Assembly (NCBI GenBank): GCA_038025085.1
Contig: CM076144.1
Coordinates: 35,746,501 to 35,810,500 of the forward strand
Length of the DNA: 64,000 bases
Reading direction: 5' to 3'
From: Tetragonia tetragonoides
Taxonomy: Eukaryota > Streptophyta > Magnoliopsida > Caryophyllales > Aizoaceae
The notes under the pieces were generated by a model that saw nothing but the letters and a program-made list of their open reading frames with translations, was not told the DNA's origin and ran no database searches. Shown here in pieces: positions 27,927 through 40,502 of the stretch (the stretch's first letter is position 1; every line of letters begins with the position of its first letter). A program made the position numbers and the translations under genes.

Positions 27927-30900
27927 ATGGTTGATTCATCTAACTCCGTTCTTCCCTACTCATACGCCCCGTTGCCGTGCGGCAACGAGGCGAATGGGGT
28001 CGCTCCGGTGGGTGGGGCCAAGCCCACCAAGCCCTTGAAGATTGGGCTCATGATCCTTTCAGGGCTTATGATATTAGCATTCTTTGTATCCTTGCTTGAT
28101 TACAACACCAAGGATGATGCTCACAATGTTGCCGGCAATGAGCCCAATGGGCTTGATGACTTGAGCTTGGGGCCCTCACCGGAGAATTTACCCAGCTTAG
28201 AGGTCTCACCGGGCTCGAAAGATGGGTTGCTAAAGGTTTCTCGTGGTAAGGCCCATGGTGTCTCAGAGAAGGCTAATGGGTTGCCGTTGAGAGGGCTTAG
28301 GGTTCCATTGTTTGATTGGAATGATCTTCAATTGGCTTGGCAAAGAACTTCTTTCCATTTTCAGCCTGACAAAAATTGGATGAATGGTAAACTTTTTCCC
28401 CTATCTCAAATTTTTTTTTATAAAAATTTTGGTTAAGAATATTATGGTATCATGATGTGGTATGAAAAAGGTGATGTGTTTTTTTGAATGTTAGAAAGGT
28501 CTTATAAAAAAAAAAAAAAAAAAAAAAAAGGGATTATTAATTAGAAAGGTCAAGAGATTTCTGTTTTTGCAAAGTGAAAAGTGAGGGTTTGAATTGAAAG
28601 ATCAAAAAGTGCGTGGAGTAGCCTAATCTGTAATGAAATGTTAATGAAGGAGTTTATTTTTTAAAGAACAACTTTTAGGGTTTAGATCACCATAATACAT
28701 CATTAACATATAAAGGGTGACAAACTGGCCGGCAATATAAAGTAGTGTACTTAGCAGAAAGCTACGAAATTTAGAAAAAATTATTAGTAGTGAGTAGTAC
28801 TTTTTGGTGAGCAAAGCTTGTTGCATTGATACCTGGCATGACAAATTGACAATAAGAGCATAATAAAACAGGGAAGAAAAGCATTGGCCTAACTGTGTCT
28901 GTGTGTGTCTTCATTGCATATTTACATATGGTAGGGTATGGTCTCAACAATATACAATTACTTTAATTTATTTGACATGACAATTTACTGATATTATCTT
29001 GTTTGTTTTTCTGTTTATTCTGCTCCACTTGTGGTTGGTCTACCTGTGGATGTTGCTGTGTTGTGCATCATCAGATCCAAACGGTAACTTGCTCTTTTCT
29101 CTTTTTCTCATCCGATCCTCTTACTAGTTGTTAGTTTTCTGTCATTATTATTGCTTTTGTTTTGATCCACGTGACTTGGACTAAGAATCTTGGGTGGGGT
29201 TGTTAATACTTAATACTACTAGAATAATCGACCAAATCATACTTTTGATTCTCTAATATTGGTTGAATGTAATTCAATTTGATATGTTTCCAAGAAAGGT
29301 AGGCAAGCTTGATAATTTAAGCCACTTTATAAGTGCTCTGTTGCTAAATGTCAGCTGCTTAGGAATGGGTCGGAAAAGTGTAACAACTCCATATCAATTT
29401 AGTGTCAATTCGTCTTTTAGTTATTTGCACTCTCTAGTAAATACCCTTACTTGCATTGCATATGTATAAGTATAACTACAAATTAAGTACTCTCTTCGTC
29501 CTGTATTTACTTATCCCTCATTTTGTAGTCTATGTCATTATGAATTATGATTTGTAGACAATGTCTTAGATCGAGTTGTCAAACACAACCAAGAGTTGAG
29601 CTCAAGTATACTCAATAAGCCTAATGGAGCATTTGAAATATGCTTTTAAATTGAATGAGTTGTTATATATAACATTTAAGATCAATTACTTATACACATT
29701 GCAGTTTTGAGTTCCATATACTACTACTCCTAGTGAACGTCTGACTGAATTCACTTGCACTTGACAAAAACAATCAAACAGGTCCACTCTACTACAAAGG
29801 TTGGTACCACTTCTTCTACCAGTACAACCCTGATGCAGCAGTATGGGGCAACATTGTATGGGGTCACTCGGTGTCCAAGGACCTCATCCGGTGGATTGAC
29901 CTCCCCATTGCCATGGTGGCGGACCAATGGTATGACTTCAACAGCGTGTGGACAGGGTCTGCCACCATCCTGCCAGATGGCCAACTTGTAATGTTATAGA
30001 CTGGTTCAACCAATGAGTCAGTCCAAGTCCAAAACTTGGCCTATCCAGCTGACTTATCCGACCCATTGCTCCGCGAATGGGTCAAGTACTCGGGTAATCC
30101 AGTCCTGGTTCCTCCACCTGGCATTGACAACAAGGACTTCCGTGACCCCACAACCGCCTGGCTCACCACTGAGGGCAAATGGAGGATCACAATCGGATCA
30201 AAGATAAACAAAACGGGCATTTCCTTGGTTTATGACACCACTGACTTTAAGCAGTACGAGCTCAAGGACACCATCCTACATGGTGTGCAGGGCACTGGCA
30301 TGTGGGAATGTGTGGACTTTTACCCTGTCTCAGTGGCAGAGCCCAACGGGCTTGACACGTCAATCAATGGCCCATCTGTTAAGCACGTGCTTAAGTCGAG
30401 TTTGGATGATGATAGACATGATTATTATGCATTGGGGACTTATGATGAGGCTAATGGTACATGGATCCCAGATAATGCTGCCATTGATGTCGGTATTGGA
30501 CTAAGGTATGATTATGGTTTGTTCTATGCTTCCAAGACATTTTATGACCAAGAGAAGAGCAGAAGGATTTTGTGGGGTTGGATTCAAGAAGGGGACAGTG
30601 AAGCTGCTGATGTTCAGAAAGGATGGGCATCTCTTCAGGTACTAATTAAGTACTATTTGCATGATATATAAATCAAAACTGTATGCAATAGTAGCCTACA
30701 TATACTAGCTTAGCTTCTTCAATAGTATCAATGTGTGACACAAGTTTATATAATGCATGGTTATCAATCAATGTAGGGACTTCCAAGGACTGTGTTATAT
30801 GATCAAAAGACTGGAACCAACTTAATTCAATGGCCAGTGGAGGAAGTAAACACCCTGAGACGCAACAGAAAGGATTTCGAAAATGTCGTACTCAAAGCAG

Positions 30901-31822
30901 GATCAGTTGTGCCCCTACATGTTGGGCCTGCCACCGAGGTCTTTTACCCCTTTCTTTCAGCATGAATGTGGAACTAATTAAAGAGAATATTTTAGACCTA
31001 TGTCTGATTTTTATGCTTTGGTGATGCTACAGCTGGACATAATTGCTGAGTTCAACATTGATCCAGAGGCATTGAAGGGATTACCTGTTTCTGATGAGCA
31101 GTACAGTTGCCCCACCAGCAAGGGAGCTGCTCAGCGTGGTGCTCTTGGACCCTTCGGTTTCCTGGTTCTCGCTAATGATGACATTTCCGAGCAGACCCCC
31201 GTGTATTTCTACATTGTCAAAACTGCCAATGGCAACCTCAAAACCTTCTTCTGCACTGATTTGTCTAGGTCCGTTAAATTATGTTTTTCAATACTCCTTG
31301 TTCTAGTTTTGGCACTGATCATGTCATCTACTCATGTCATATTGCAAAGGATATGTATCTAATTCTACAATCTGCAGGTCATCTTCGGCACCTGATGTTG
31401 TTAAAGACATCTATGGTAGCACAGTTCCAGTCCTTAAAGGTGAAAAGCTGTCTGTGAGAATTCTGGTAAGCTACCCGAAATTGTGGTGAATAAATCTTTT
31501 CCCTTTCCTTCTGTTCCTTACAAATGTTACAAGTACTTAATTTGTGCTAAACTGAATTTCGTGATTGGAAAAGGTGGATCATTCCATAGTAGAAGCTTTT
31601 GCCCAAGGGGGTAGAACCTGCATCACATCTAGAGTCTACCCAACAAAGGCGATCTACAAAGACGCCAAGCTGTTCTTGTTCAACAATGCAACCACTGCCA
31701 GTGTGACTGCTTCCATCAAGACATGGCAAATGAGCTCTGCACGTACGCTCTGCTACTCCATTTGGCTTCATCTCATTCTGATTTTCTCCACATTCATCGT
31801 GATTAGTCGCCCCTTTATCTGA
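27927..31822 (+). CDS. VIN: Vacuolar acid invertase (GH32), interrupted by one in-frame stop
   Basis: Beta-fructofuranosidase that hydrolyses sucrose in the vacuole. Exons: 27927-28386, the 9-bp mini-exon 29075-29083, 29782-30638, 30777-30938, 31033-31268, 31378-31465 and 31574-31822 (686 residues; all phases agree). A hydrophobic anchor at residues 39-57 follows a short cytosolic tail, as in vacuolar precursors. GH32 motifs: NDPNG (153-157, Asp nucleophile, made by the mini-exon), WTGSAT, RDP (277-279) and WECVDFYP (331-338, acid/base Glu; Val after Cys marks the vacuolar type). Codon 229 (29997-29999) is TAG where the family has Tyr (VMLYTGST context), truncating the protein before RDP and WECVD. 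Everything else is intact, so this is a null allele, a young pseudogene or a base error. A fructosyltransferase origin is possible, but NDPNG favours invertase. Confidence 0.88.
29075..29083 (+). other. 9-bp mini-exon 2 of the invertase gene
   Basis: ATCCAAACG between CATCATCAG and GTAACT. It supplies the central residues of NDPNG, a conserved oddity of plant invertase genes and one of the smallest plant exons known. Confidence 0.93.
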
Positions 31823-33329
31823 ACATAACGCTAACAAAGATTTGTTTTCCTCTTTTTTTGTTTTGTTTTTCCCCTCAATTTTGTATAAATGTATATAGGT
31901 GAAAGGAAGATATAGAAGAAAAGAGAGTGATAGATTGTAAACTGTACTGTTCATTTGGCTGGAGCGGATGAGCAATGGGAGTGGAGTGAGTGAAGTGGAT
32001 CAGTCATCCAATTACAAGCCATGTCGTTGTCGTGCCAACACTACACCAACCTCATTCATTCATTCATTCAATTCATTCATTCATCATTGTCTTCTTTACA
32101 AGAAAACATGCAAGCAGAATCATGTCAAGAGATGAGCCATCAGTACTATTTCTTCCTTAATATCATGGCGCGAATTGGGTTCAGGAACTCAGGGTAACAA
32201 TATGGTGTGACCTGATATTGGTTTACCCAAGTTGTGTCCATATAGGTTTGGTGACATCTCCCCCCATTGCTAATCCCTTCGCTTGTTGAGTTGAAATCCA
32301 TTTATTTATGTAGTGATACAAATTATATTCACAGAGAAATCAACTTCCATATTTTTGAAATTTGCTTCTAATTTAAACTGTTGGTATTGGTACAACTTGT
32401 AGCAATTTTGTTGCTTGTGAGCTTCTTTTTGGTTTGTTCTAAATGTTCTAGTTGAGAATTTCCACAAATGTGAAGGCTTATAATAACGGCTAACGGCTGG
32501 TGGAGTACAAGTTCTGGTATAACTTTAGCTTATTACGCAATCTTACTTCCTGCTAGGAGCTAGGCCCCAATAGACCATCTATGACTAGTACAAAACCCTT
32601 CATCCAATGGTCTTGCTACAAACCAAACGAGGTCGTATAATTTTGACAAACCAAACGAGACTTAAAAGCCAAGATCCTGATTTTAAACTATTCTAAAGTC
32701 TTAAGTCCACATAGTCCATTTTATTTTAAGAGCTTCCCCTTGCTTTCAGAAAAAAAAAAAATATATGGGCATTAGTGCATTACTACTCCCATTAAACTTA
32801 ACATGGCCAAGTTTATTTCATGGGTACTTTCTTAGCCCATTGGGCTAGTTAGTTTCAACTTTCAACTTATGAGTGTAAGATCTATCATAAACAATCCTAC
32901 TTTCGCTCACAATTTTCAAACGAAAAAAATTAAGCTGCCAAATAGATGTTTGGACTTCTAAAATTATTATGGAATTTATTTCATTCTCTTTCTTTCTCCT
33001 CTAACTACCTATTATCCGAAAATACCTTCCACTCTAATCTAATTTTGGGGTTTTTAAAAATTCGGAGAGTTATTTTCCAAAAATTCGAACTCAAACTTTT
33101 CAATTATATTATAAGGTTACGGAAAAAAAAAAAAATTACTTCACACAAGGTATCTATTTAATTAAATTTTTAATTAAAAAAATACGCAAAAAATATGAAA
33201 AAAATGGAAAAAAATATCAAAAAATTACAAATCACTTCAAAAAAACTAGGAAAAATTACGGAACCTCACTATAATAGTAGAGAGGGTTTGCTGTAGGTTT
33301 AGGGGCTTGGGGTGGTGAGGAGCCATGCT
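31823..33329. other. Invertase 3' region and intergenic sequence
   Basis: Contains the presumed 3' UTR, an (ATTC)n run at 32047-32084, and AT-rich sequence with A-runs near 32750 and 33123-33260. No gene recognised. Confidence 0.55.
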
Positions 33330-36300
33330 CGGTGCCCAAAACACCGAGGATTAGCCTCCGATTTCTCGTAAAACGCCCTTCCAAGCCTACCAAGACCCCG
33401 ATAACCTATCCCGGGGGCCTCCCATGTTCCCTAAGAGTATCCCGTGTTATGTGGTGTCAAAATATAAACCTTCATTATAGGGCCTCTCGGGAGCCCGAAA
33501 AACGTGCATTATAGCCTTCGGTTTTCGGCTTCCCAGGGCCTGGGTGTCAATTTTGCCCAAACTTCTCCATGAGTTCTATCATGACCCTAGAGGACCCTCG
33601 GTGACTCGGAAGGGTCATCCAGATCCCTAAACATCAATATCACACATGCATTCTATGTTCCGACCCTTATATTGGTATCCCGTAGAAACGCCCTTACAAG
33701 CCTATCAGGGACCCAATAACCGACCTCGGGGGTCTTCCATTTTCCCTAGCAGTGTCCCGTGTAATGTGGTGCAAAAATAAACACCTTCGTTCCGGGGCCT
33801 CACGGAAGCCCCAAAAATGTGAATTATAGCCTTCGTTTTTGGCTTTCCAGGACCAGGGTGTCATTTTTGCCCAAACTTCTCCAGGGGGTCTATTATGACC
33901 ATCGACGAGCCTCTGTATCACGCGAGGCTCATCCAGATCTCCGAAAGTCGATATCACCCATGTTTTTGGTGTTTCGACCCTTAGATAAGTGTCTCGTAAA
34001 AACGCCCTTACAAGTCTATAAGGCACCCAAAAACGAACCTTAGAGGTCTCCCATATCCCCTAAGGGTGTCCCGTGCGATATGGTGCAAAAATATACACCT
34101 TCGTTTTGGGGCCTACCGGAAGCCCCAAAAAGGGGAATCATATAGCCTTCGTTTTTGGCTTTTCGAGACCCGGGTGTCATTTTTGCCTAAACTTTTTCGA
34201 GGATCTATCATTACCCTAGAGGATACTCGGTGCTACGGGAGGGTCATCCGGATCCCCTAACTTCGTTATCGCCCATGCTTTCAATGTTTCAGCCTTTACA
34301 TTAGTGTCCCATAAAAACGCCCTTACAAGCCGATCAAGGAACCGATTATCGACCCCGCGGAATTTCCACGTCCCTTAGGGATGTCCCGATCAATATGTTG
34401 CAAAAATATACACCTTCATTCCGGGGCCTCCGAAAGCCCCAAAAACGTGGATCATATAGCTTTCGTTTTTGGCTTTCCGGATCAGGGTGTCATTTTTACC
34501 CAAAATACTCCGAAGATCTATCATGACCCTAGAGGACCCTCGGTGCTCCGGAAAGGTCATCCGAATCCTCGAACTTCGATATCTCACATGCTTTTGGTAT
34601 TTCGGCCCTTACATTGCTGTCCCTTAAAAATGCCCTTACAAGTCTATTAGGGACCCGATTTACCGACATCGCAGGCCTCCTGCATCCCATAGAAGTGTCC
34701 CGTGCAATGTGTTGCGAAAATATATATAAACCTTCGTTTCGGAGCCTCCCGAGATCCCCGAAAACGTGGATTATATAGCCTTCGTTTTTGGCTTTCAGGG
34801 ACCAGGGTGTCATTTTTGCCCAAACTTTTCAAGGGGGTCTATCATAACCCTGGAGTACCCTCGGTGCTCCTGGAGGGTACTCCGCATCCCCAACTTCGAT
34901 ATCGCTCATGCTTTCGGTGTTTCGGCCCTTAAATTGGTCTCTTAAAAACGCCCTTACAAGCCGATCAAGGACCCGATTACCGACCTCGCGGGCCTCCCAC
35001 GTCTACTAGGGATGTCCCGAGCAATGTGATGCAAGAATATGTACCTTCATTCTGGGGCCTCCCGAAAGCCCCCAAAACGTGAATCTTTATGTTATTTCGT
35101 ACAGTTCAAATCCTTTGTTTGTGGAATCGCTTTTCCCACAAGGGGAAATTAAATTATATAATTGATTGATACCTATGTCTAGATCGCGAATAAATGGAAA
35201 TTTTATTGATAAGACCTTTTCAATTGTGGCCAATATCTTATTACGAATAATTCCGACAACTTAAGGAGAAAAAGAGGCATTTACGTATTATAGATATGGT
35301 GTGATTTGATTCTTAGCCTTTGCTTTTGGCTTCCGAGGCCCCGGTGTCACTTTTGCCCAAACTTCTCTCGGGGATTTATCATGACCCTACAACACTTTTG
35401 GTGCCCCGGGAGGAGCATCCGAATCCCTAAACTCTGATATCACACATGCTTTCGGTGTTCAGCCCCGTACATTAATTTTCAGTAAAAAAGAGTCATTACA
35501 AGTTATTAGAGACCCGACAACCGACCCAAGGGTCTCCCATGTACCCTAGGGGTGTCCTATGCGATTTGGTACGAAAATATACAACTTCGTTTCGGAGCCT
35601 CCCGAATCCCAAAACACGTGGATTATAAGTTATAACCTTCGTTTTTTGCTTCCTGGGGCCTGGGTGTCATTTTTGCCCAAACTTTTATGGGGGGTCTATC
35701 CTTACCCTAGAGGACCCCCAGTGCTCCGAGAGGGTCATACGGATCCCGAAACTACGATATCACACATGCTTTTAGTGTTTCCGCCCTTACATTGTTGTCC
35801 CTTAAAAACGTCCTTCTAAGCCTATCTGGGACCCGATTACCGACCCTGCAGGCCTCCCATGTTCCCTAAGGGTGTCCCGTGCAATGTGGTACAAAAATAT
35901 TCACCTTCGTTCTTGGGCCTCCTGATGCCTCAAAAAGCGTGGATTATAGCCTTCGTTTTTGGCTTTCTAGGACCCGCGTGTCATTTTTGCCCAAACTTCT
36001 CACAGGGGTCTATCATCACCATAGAGGACCCTCGGCCCCGCGGGAGGGTCATCCGGATCCCCGAACTTCGATATCACCCATGCTTTCGGTGTTTCGGCCC
36101 ATACATTGATGTCCCGTAAAAACGCCCTTACACGTCTATCAGGGACACAACAACCGACCCCAAAGGCATCTCATGCCCCCTCGGGGTATCCTGTGGGATG
36201 TGGTGTAAAAATATACACCTTCGCTCCGTGCCTCTCGCAAGCCCCAAAAACGTGGATTATTATAGCGCTTTCGTTTTTGGCTTTCCGGGACCCGCGTGTC

Positions 36301-36720
36301 ATTTTTGCCCAAACTTATCAGTGAGGTTTATCATGACCCTATAGGACACTCGTTGCTTTGGGAGGGTCAGCCGGATCCCGAACTTCAATATGATCGATTC
36401 TTTCGGTGTTACGGCCCTTACATGGGGCCCTAAAAACGCATTTACAAGCCTATCAGGGATTCGATAACCGAGCCGTGAGCCTCAAATGTCCCTATGAGTG
36501 TCCCGTGCAATGTGGTGCGAAAATATATACATTCGTTACGGGGCCTCCCGAAAGCCTCAAAAACGTGGATTAGCTTTCGTTTTTGGCTTCCCGAGACTCG
36601 GGTGTTATTTTTGCCCAAATTTATTCGCGGGGGGAGGGGGGAACATGACCCTAGAGGACCTTCGTTGCCACGGGATGGTCATCTGGGTCCCCGAATTCCG
36701 ATTTTCCCTATGGGACATGG
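33330..36720 (+). repeat. Satellite array B, ~315-bp unit, about ten copies
   Basis: The anchor TTTTTGCCCAAACTT recurs near 33553, 33868, 34183, 34497, 34815, 35353, 35671, 35985, 36302 and 36610. Spacing is 308-318 bp; the one long gap (538 bp) is explained by the ~228-bp plastid insert at 35084-35312. Each unit has CCTTCGTTTTTGGCTT, GGTCATCCGGATCCCCGAA, GCCCTTACATTGGTGTCC, CGCCCTTACAAGCCTATC and GTGTCCCGTGCAATGTGGTG. It is richer in GC than its surroundings. Same orientation as array A. Confidence 0.95.
35084..35312 (+). other. ycf3: Nuclear plastid insertion (NUPT): 5' flank, exon 1 and intron start of ycf3
   Basis: Sits inside a satellite unit. From the ATG at 35175 the translation reads [15 protein letters not shown], then [14 protein letters not shown], a stop, and GEKEAFTYYR. 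This is plastid ycf3 (PafI, a photosystem I assembly factor) exon 1, followed by a GTGTGATTTGATTC-like group II intron start. Differences from a normal plastid copy include Pro to Ser at residue 2 and Ser to stop (TCA to TAA). The upstream ~90 bp fit the ycf3 leader by position. It is a dead fragment. Confidence 0.88.
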
Positions 36721-36855
36721 GTGATGGGATTTGGGCGCTTGATGGGCGTTGTAACATGGGACATGGGCGCTCGCTAGGTGTTGTGACATAGGACATGGAC
36801 GCTCATTGGGCGCTAGAATATAGGACATGAATGCTCGCTGTGTGTTGGGACATGA
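36713..36855 (+). repeat. Short minisatellite, ~35-45-bp unit
   Basis: About four imperfect copies of GGACATGGGCGCTCGCTAGG(T)GTTGTGACATA at the edge of satellite array B. Confidence 0.75.
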
Positions 36856-37710
36856 GACTAAGCAGAACAGTAATATATGAGAGAAAAAAATAGATTATTA
36901 AAGTGATAATTCATGAACTAAAGTAAGTAAAATAAATTTCATTGATTGAACTGTACAGAACTAACTGAAAAAAAAGTGGAAAAAAAAAAAAGTTTAAAAA
37001 TTTTGACTCATGGAGAACAGTATTTTGTTTTTGATTACTGAGGATGTCGGCTGTGATTATATAGTACATTACGTTGACTCTCGAGTCTCCTGTCTAGATC
37101 TATGACGTAGTACTCCCGTAAAAACAATATAGCTTCCCATGATCAATTTCCTACCTTAGACATATGAGCCAATTTCGGCATGATTTATGGCTTGGTTCAT
37201 GCACCTTTGTTTTTCATTTTAAATTTATTTGTTGTGCCCTGTTGGAAAGGCCGATTTTGGCTATGTTTGAACTTTGAAGTGTTCTTCGATCGAGCTATTA
37301 CCTTGCAAGTTGCAATGATCAAGACATATCAAATTGCGTTGTCATGTCATGTTACATTAGACATAATCATATAAGGCTTGTTTAAAGAAACATGAAAGCC
37401 ACAAGGTACAAACATGCATTTAACACAAATCTAATGTAATTTTAAACATTACCCACAAAAATAACACTGAATACGACTTGACACCAGATAATGTAGTTGA
37501 CAACCCTATCCATACTAGTTAAATTTGAACTCGAAATTGTAATATACATAGGAAAGGGTGTGATTTAGCAAATTTTGAATTGAAAATATGTTCTTTTCCT
37601 TAAACTAAACTGAGAAACGAAATATATCTAAACTAAATTAAATAGTACAAATAATACAGAAAACACAAAATATCATTTCTGAATTGAATTGTAGTGAATC
37701 ACTTACATAA
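36856..37710. other. Intergenic AT-rich sequence
   Basis: No gene, TIR pair or tandem repeat recognised. Confidence 0.5.
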
Positions 37711-37712
37711 TA

Positions 37713-37904
37713 CTCATTCCATTTTAAAAAATCTTAACATTTACTTTTTTCACGTTGATTTATTTATGAAAAAAATATAAGGACTTAAGTAAAATACAAT
37801 GGTTAGATTCATTTTAAAAGTACTTTTGAAAAATCATATTTTTAATAGTTTATATATTCAAATAAATAGAAATATTTACAATAAAAGTAATATATTGGAT
37901 ACCG

Positions 37905-37960
<56 letters not shown>

Positions 37961-37974
37961 TAAAACGGAAAGAG
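37713..37974. mobile_element. Stowaway-like MITE (Tc1/mariner type) with internal (AT)n
   Basis: Left end CTCATTCCATTTTA and right end TAAAACGGAAAGAG are inverted repeats (12 of 14), flanked by TA on both sides. A (TA)n run at 37909-37953 lies inside. Confidence 0.75.
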
Positions 37975-38010
37975 TAAGTGGAAAAGAATACACGGATGAC
38001 GAGAGTAAGG

Positions 38011-38336
38011 GTGCGTTCTTTTGCACTTATTCCCACTGATTCTCACTGATTGAGTGATGTCTTGCCACTGATTGTCACTAATTGGGTAAAGTCCTATCAC
38101 TTATTTTCACTGATTCGGTAAGGTCTTTCTACTGATTCTCACTGATTTAGTAAGGTCATGCCACTAATTATGTGAGTAGGAATGTGGGTCATGCCAATGA
38201 TTTTCACTGATTGGGCAAGGTCCTGCTACTGATGTAACTGATTCAATAAGATCTTGTAACGGATTCAAGTCACTAATTTTCATGGATTGGGTAAGGTCCA
38301 ATAAGTAAAAAATGATACATGTGTAAAAGAATACAC
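38011..38336. mobile_element. MITE with expanded internal minisatellite, GTGCGTTCTTTT family
   Basis: Termini GTGCGTTCTTTTGCAC and GTGTAAAAGAATACAC are inverted (13 of 16). The interior is built from roughly eight imperfect copies of a ~35-bp word, TCACTGATTgGGTAAGGTC. A 110-bp relative with the same ends and only two such words is at 62081-62190. Confidence 0.75.
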
Positions 38337-40251
38337 GAATGAGTGGTGTAATTTTGGGTTTGATGGCCAGCAAGTGGCGAATGAAAAAACTAGGTGGAGT
38401 TTTGAGGAGTGGGCAATGAGTGAAATTTATGGAATTCTCAATGGATCATTTCATTGCACATGGCTCCGCGTCCCCGGTGAATGTGGTTATATATTCAATG
38501 CCAATAACGCCATCCCATCCCCCCAGCGGAAAAGTTTTGGTCTTTATCTGTCCTACACGAACCTAGCTGGATTTATTCCGCCCTAAAAAAGGCACACAAC
38601 AAAATTAGATACTAATTACGTTGGAGTAAAGAGTAATTGGCCCAAGTGGAAGTTCTATACGGAGCTTCTCCTTACACGATAAACTAATCTCTCTTTAGTT
38701 TTCCTTCCTTTTTTTTTTTTGTTGCGAACGAAACTAATCATATTAGTGGGAATGACTCCCGTTTTGGTCCCACATGATTTAAATGCTTGTGCGCAATTTT
38801 AGAAGGGAGCTGTTATAGGTCTGCCACATTGACACGATTTTGTGTCAATGTATCTACATGACATGGTTTTAGTACAAAAATGAGTGAACTAGTAATATTT
38901 TCACTGAAAGCTTTGTTGGGGCAAAAAAGGAAAGCGCAATTTAAGTCAACTGTAGTCAAATGAAAGCCAAATCTGCAAAACACGAAAATGTTTCACACTC
39001 TCCATTGTTTTTCGACATTTTCTCTCTCCTCTTAACATTAGAACTCTCACTCGGGCGACCTCGAAATTGGTAGGTCCTCTCTCTTTCACTCAGTTAATTT
39101 CGCTTGCTTTCCTCTCTTCTCTTCCTCTCAATTTCTCAGAACTATTATTGTTTTTCACCAAATTTCACTTGGTCATTGTTGTGTTCATCACAAATTGGTA
39201 CTGGTTGTTGGTGTAAAATATGTGTATCGATCACAGGTTCATAGTGAATCTTGCTATAAAATCTTAACAAGTTGTTGTGTACATCACAAGTGGGTTGTGA
39301 TTGTTGTTGTCAAATAGTTGTCTATAAATACAATAAATCATTTCCTAACTTTTCTAATGAAAATGGAAAAGAAAAAAAAAAAGAATTTTGTTTGATAAAC
39401 ATAACCCGTGAATTGTTCTCATCTCTATTTTCTAACACAATAAGCATGTGAAAATGGAAAAGAAAAAGAATTTTGTTTCATAAACATAACCTATGGACTC
39501 TATGGACTGTTCACTGGAGTTTTTAGGAGGAGACAGAGCGCAAGAACTTTGAGGAGGAGACAGAGCGCAAGAAACTTTGAGGAGGAGAGAGATAGCTCAA
39601 GGGAGAGAGAAAAGACTTTTTCGAAGAGGTCTTCACCAGAATATTAACAGCTCAAATATTAAGTATTTTTTTTCAAAATGTTAACTAAGAAAAGTTAAAA
39701 TAAACCAAAAGCAAAGTACAAATATGCCCTTCCTTAGCAAATGTTAATGTGCACTTGAAATATGTACTAAAATGATGCCACGTCAACTACAATGACATTT
39801 AACCGCGTCTGCCCGACAGACGAGTAACATTTGAGTTTTAGAATAGAACTTTATCTTCATGGCCAAAATTTCTTTGATCCCATTTTTGGATTTTTTTTTT
39901 CTTTCGTTTTAAAGTTGAAGCTACTGCTCAAGGGGGAAAAGAAAATTACCCACTGGGTAGCCTATCCATATGACATATGAGAGGATAATTGACTACTTTT
40001 TAGTATTTTATTTTTTAAAATTGAAAACTATTTATTTCAATACACTAGCTTGTTTTGTAGTGTCGTCACATAAATAGTCTATCCGGTAAGTAGACCAAGC
40101 ATTGTCCCTCCTCAAGCTAGTCACAATTATAGCTACAATTAGTTACACTAAATCAAATATAAACTAATTACCATAAATTATTTTATAAGGATAAGAGCAA
40201 GTATTGCGTGAGACCAACTAAACGAAAAACGGGGTCACTTAGGCTCCATTT
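38337..40251. other. Intergenic sequence with small local repeats
   Basis: Two near-identical ~50-bp blocks (39356-39412 and 39448-39500, with GGAAAAGAAAAA and ATAAACATAACC). A ~30-bp tandem repeat lies at 39530-39600 (GAGGAGACAGAGCGCAAGAA). No gene recognised. Confidence 0.55.
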
Positions 40252-40502
40252 GATTTACTCGGAAAAGACTGAACTGAACTTAAAAATGAACTGAATTGAT
40301 TTTTTTTAACTTGACCGTTAACCATTTAAAACTCGTCCAAACATATTCAATATTGGACTCATTTTATAGTATGCTTGAGATGTTTTCGATGACATAGCTA
40401 TCATCATTAATTTGTTTCGGCATAAAAAAGTATCTGAGTGATAAAGTTACACATGAACTTTGAACTGAATTTAAGTAAAATTAAGTTGAATCAAACAAAA
40501 CC
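40252..40502. mobile_element. MITE with TTA target duplication (PIF/Harbinger-like)
   Basis: Ends GGCTCCATTTGATT and AATCAAACAAAACC are inverted (10 of 14), with TTA on both sides. A shorter relative in opposite orientation lies in YABBY intron 5 (58136-58309). Both share CTTAATTTTACTTAAATTCAG and ATGTGTAACTTTA. Confidence 0.75.

Noticed and set aside
28502..28529. Long poly(A) run in invertase intron 1, considered as a retroposon tail
   Set aside because: No upstream retroposon body or flanking duplication was visible. A simple A-run is a sufficient explanation.
29751..29991. ORFs of 77-78 codons on both strands over invertase exon 3
   Set aside because: Shadow frames of the GH32 coding sequence; the invertase frame explains the conservation.
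33332..36796. Numerous 60-110-codon ORFs on both strands
   Set aside because: They recur once per 315-bp satellite unit and resemble each other only because the units do. No domain is recognisable, and homologous ORFs are broken in other units.
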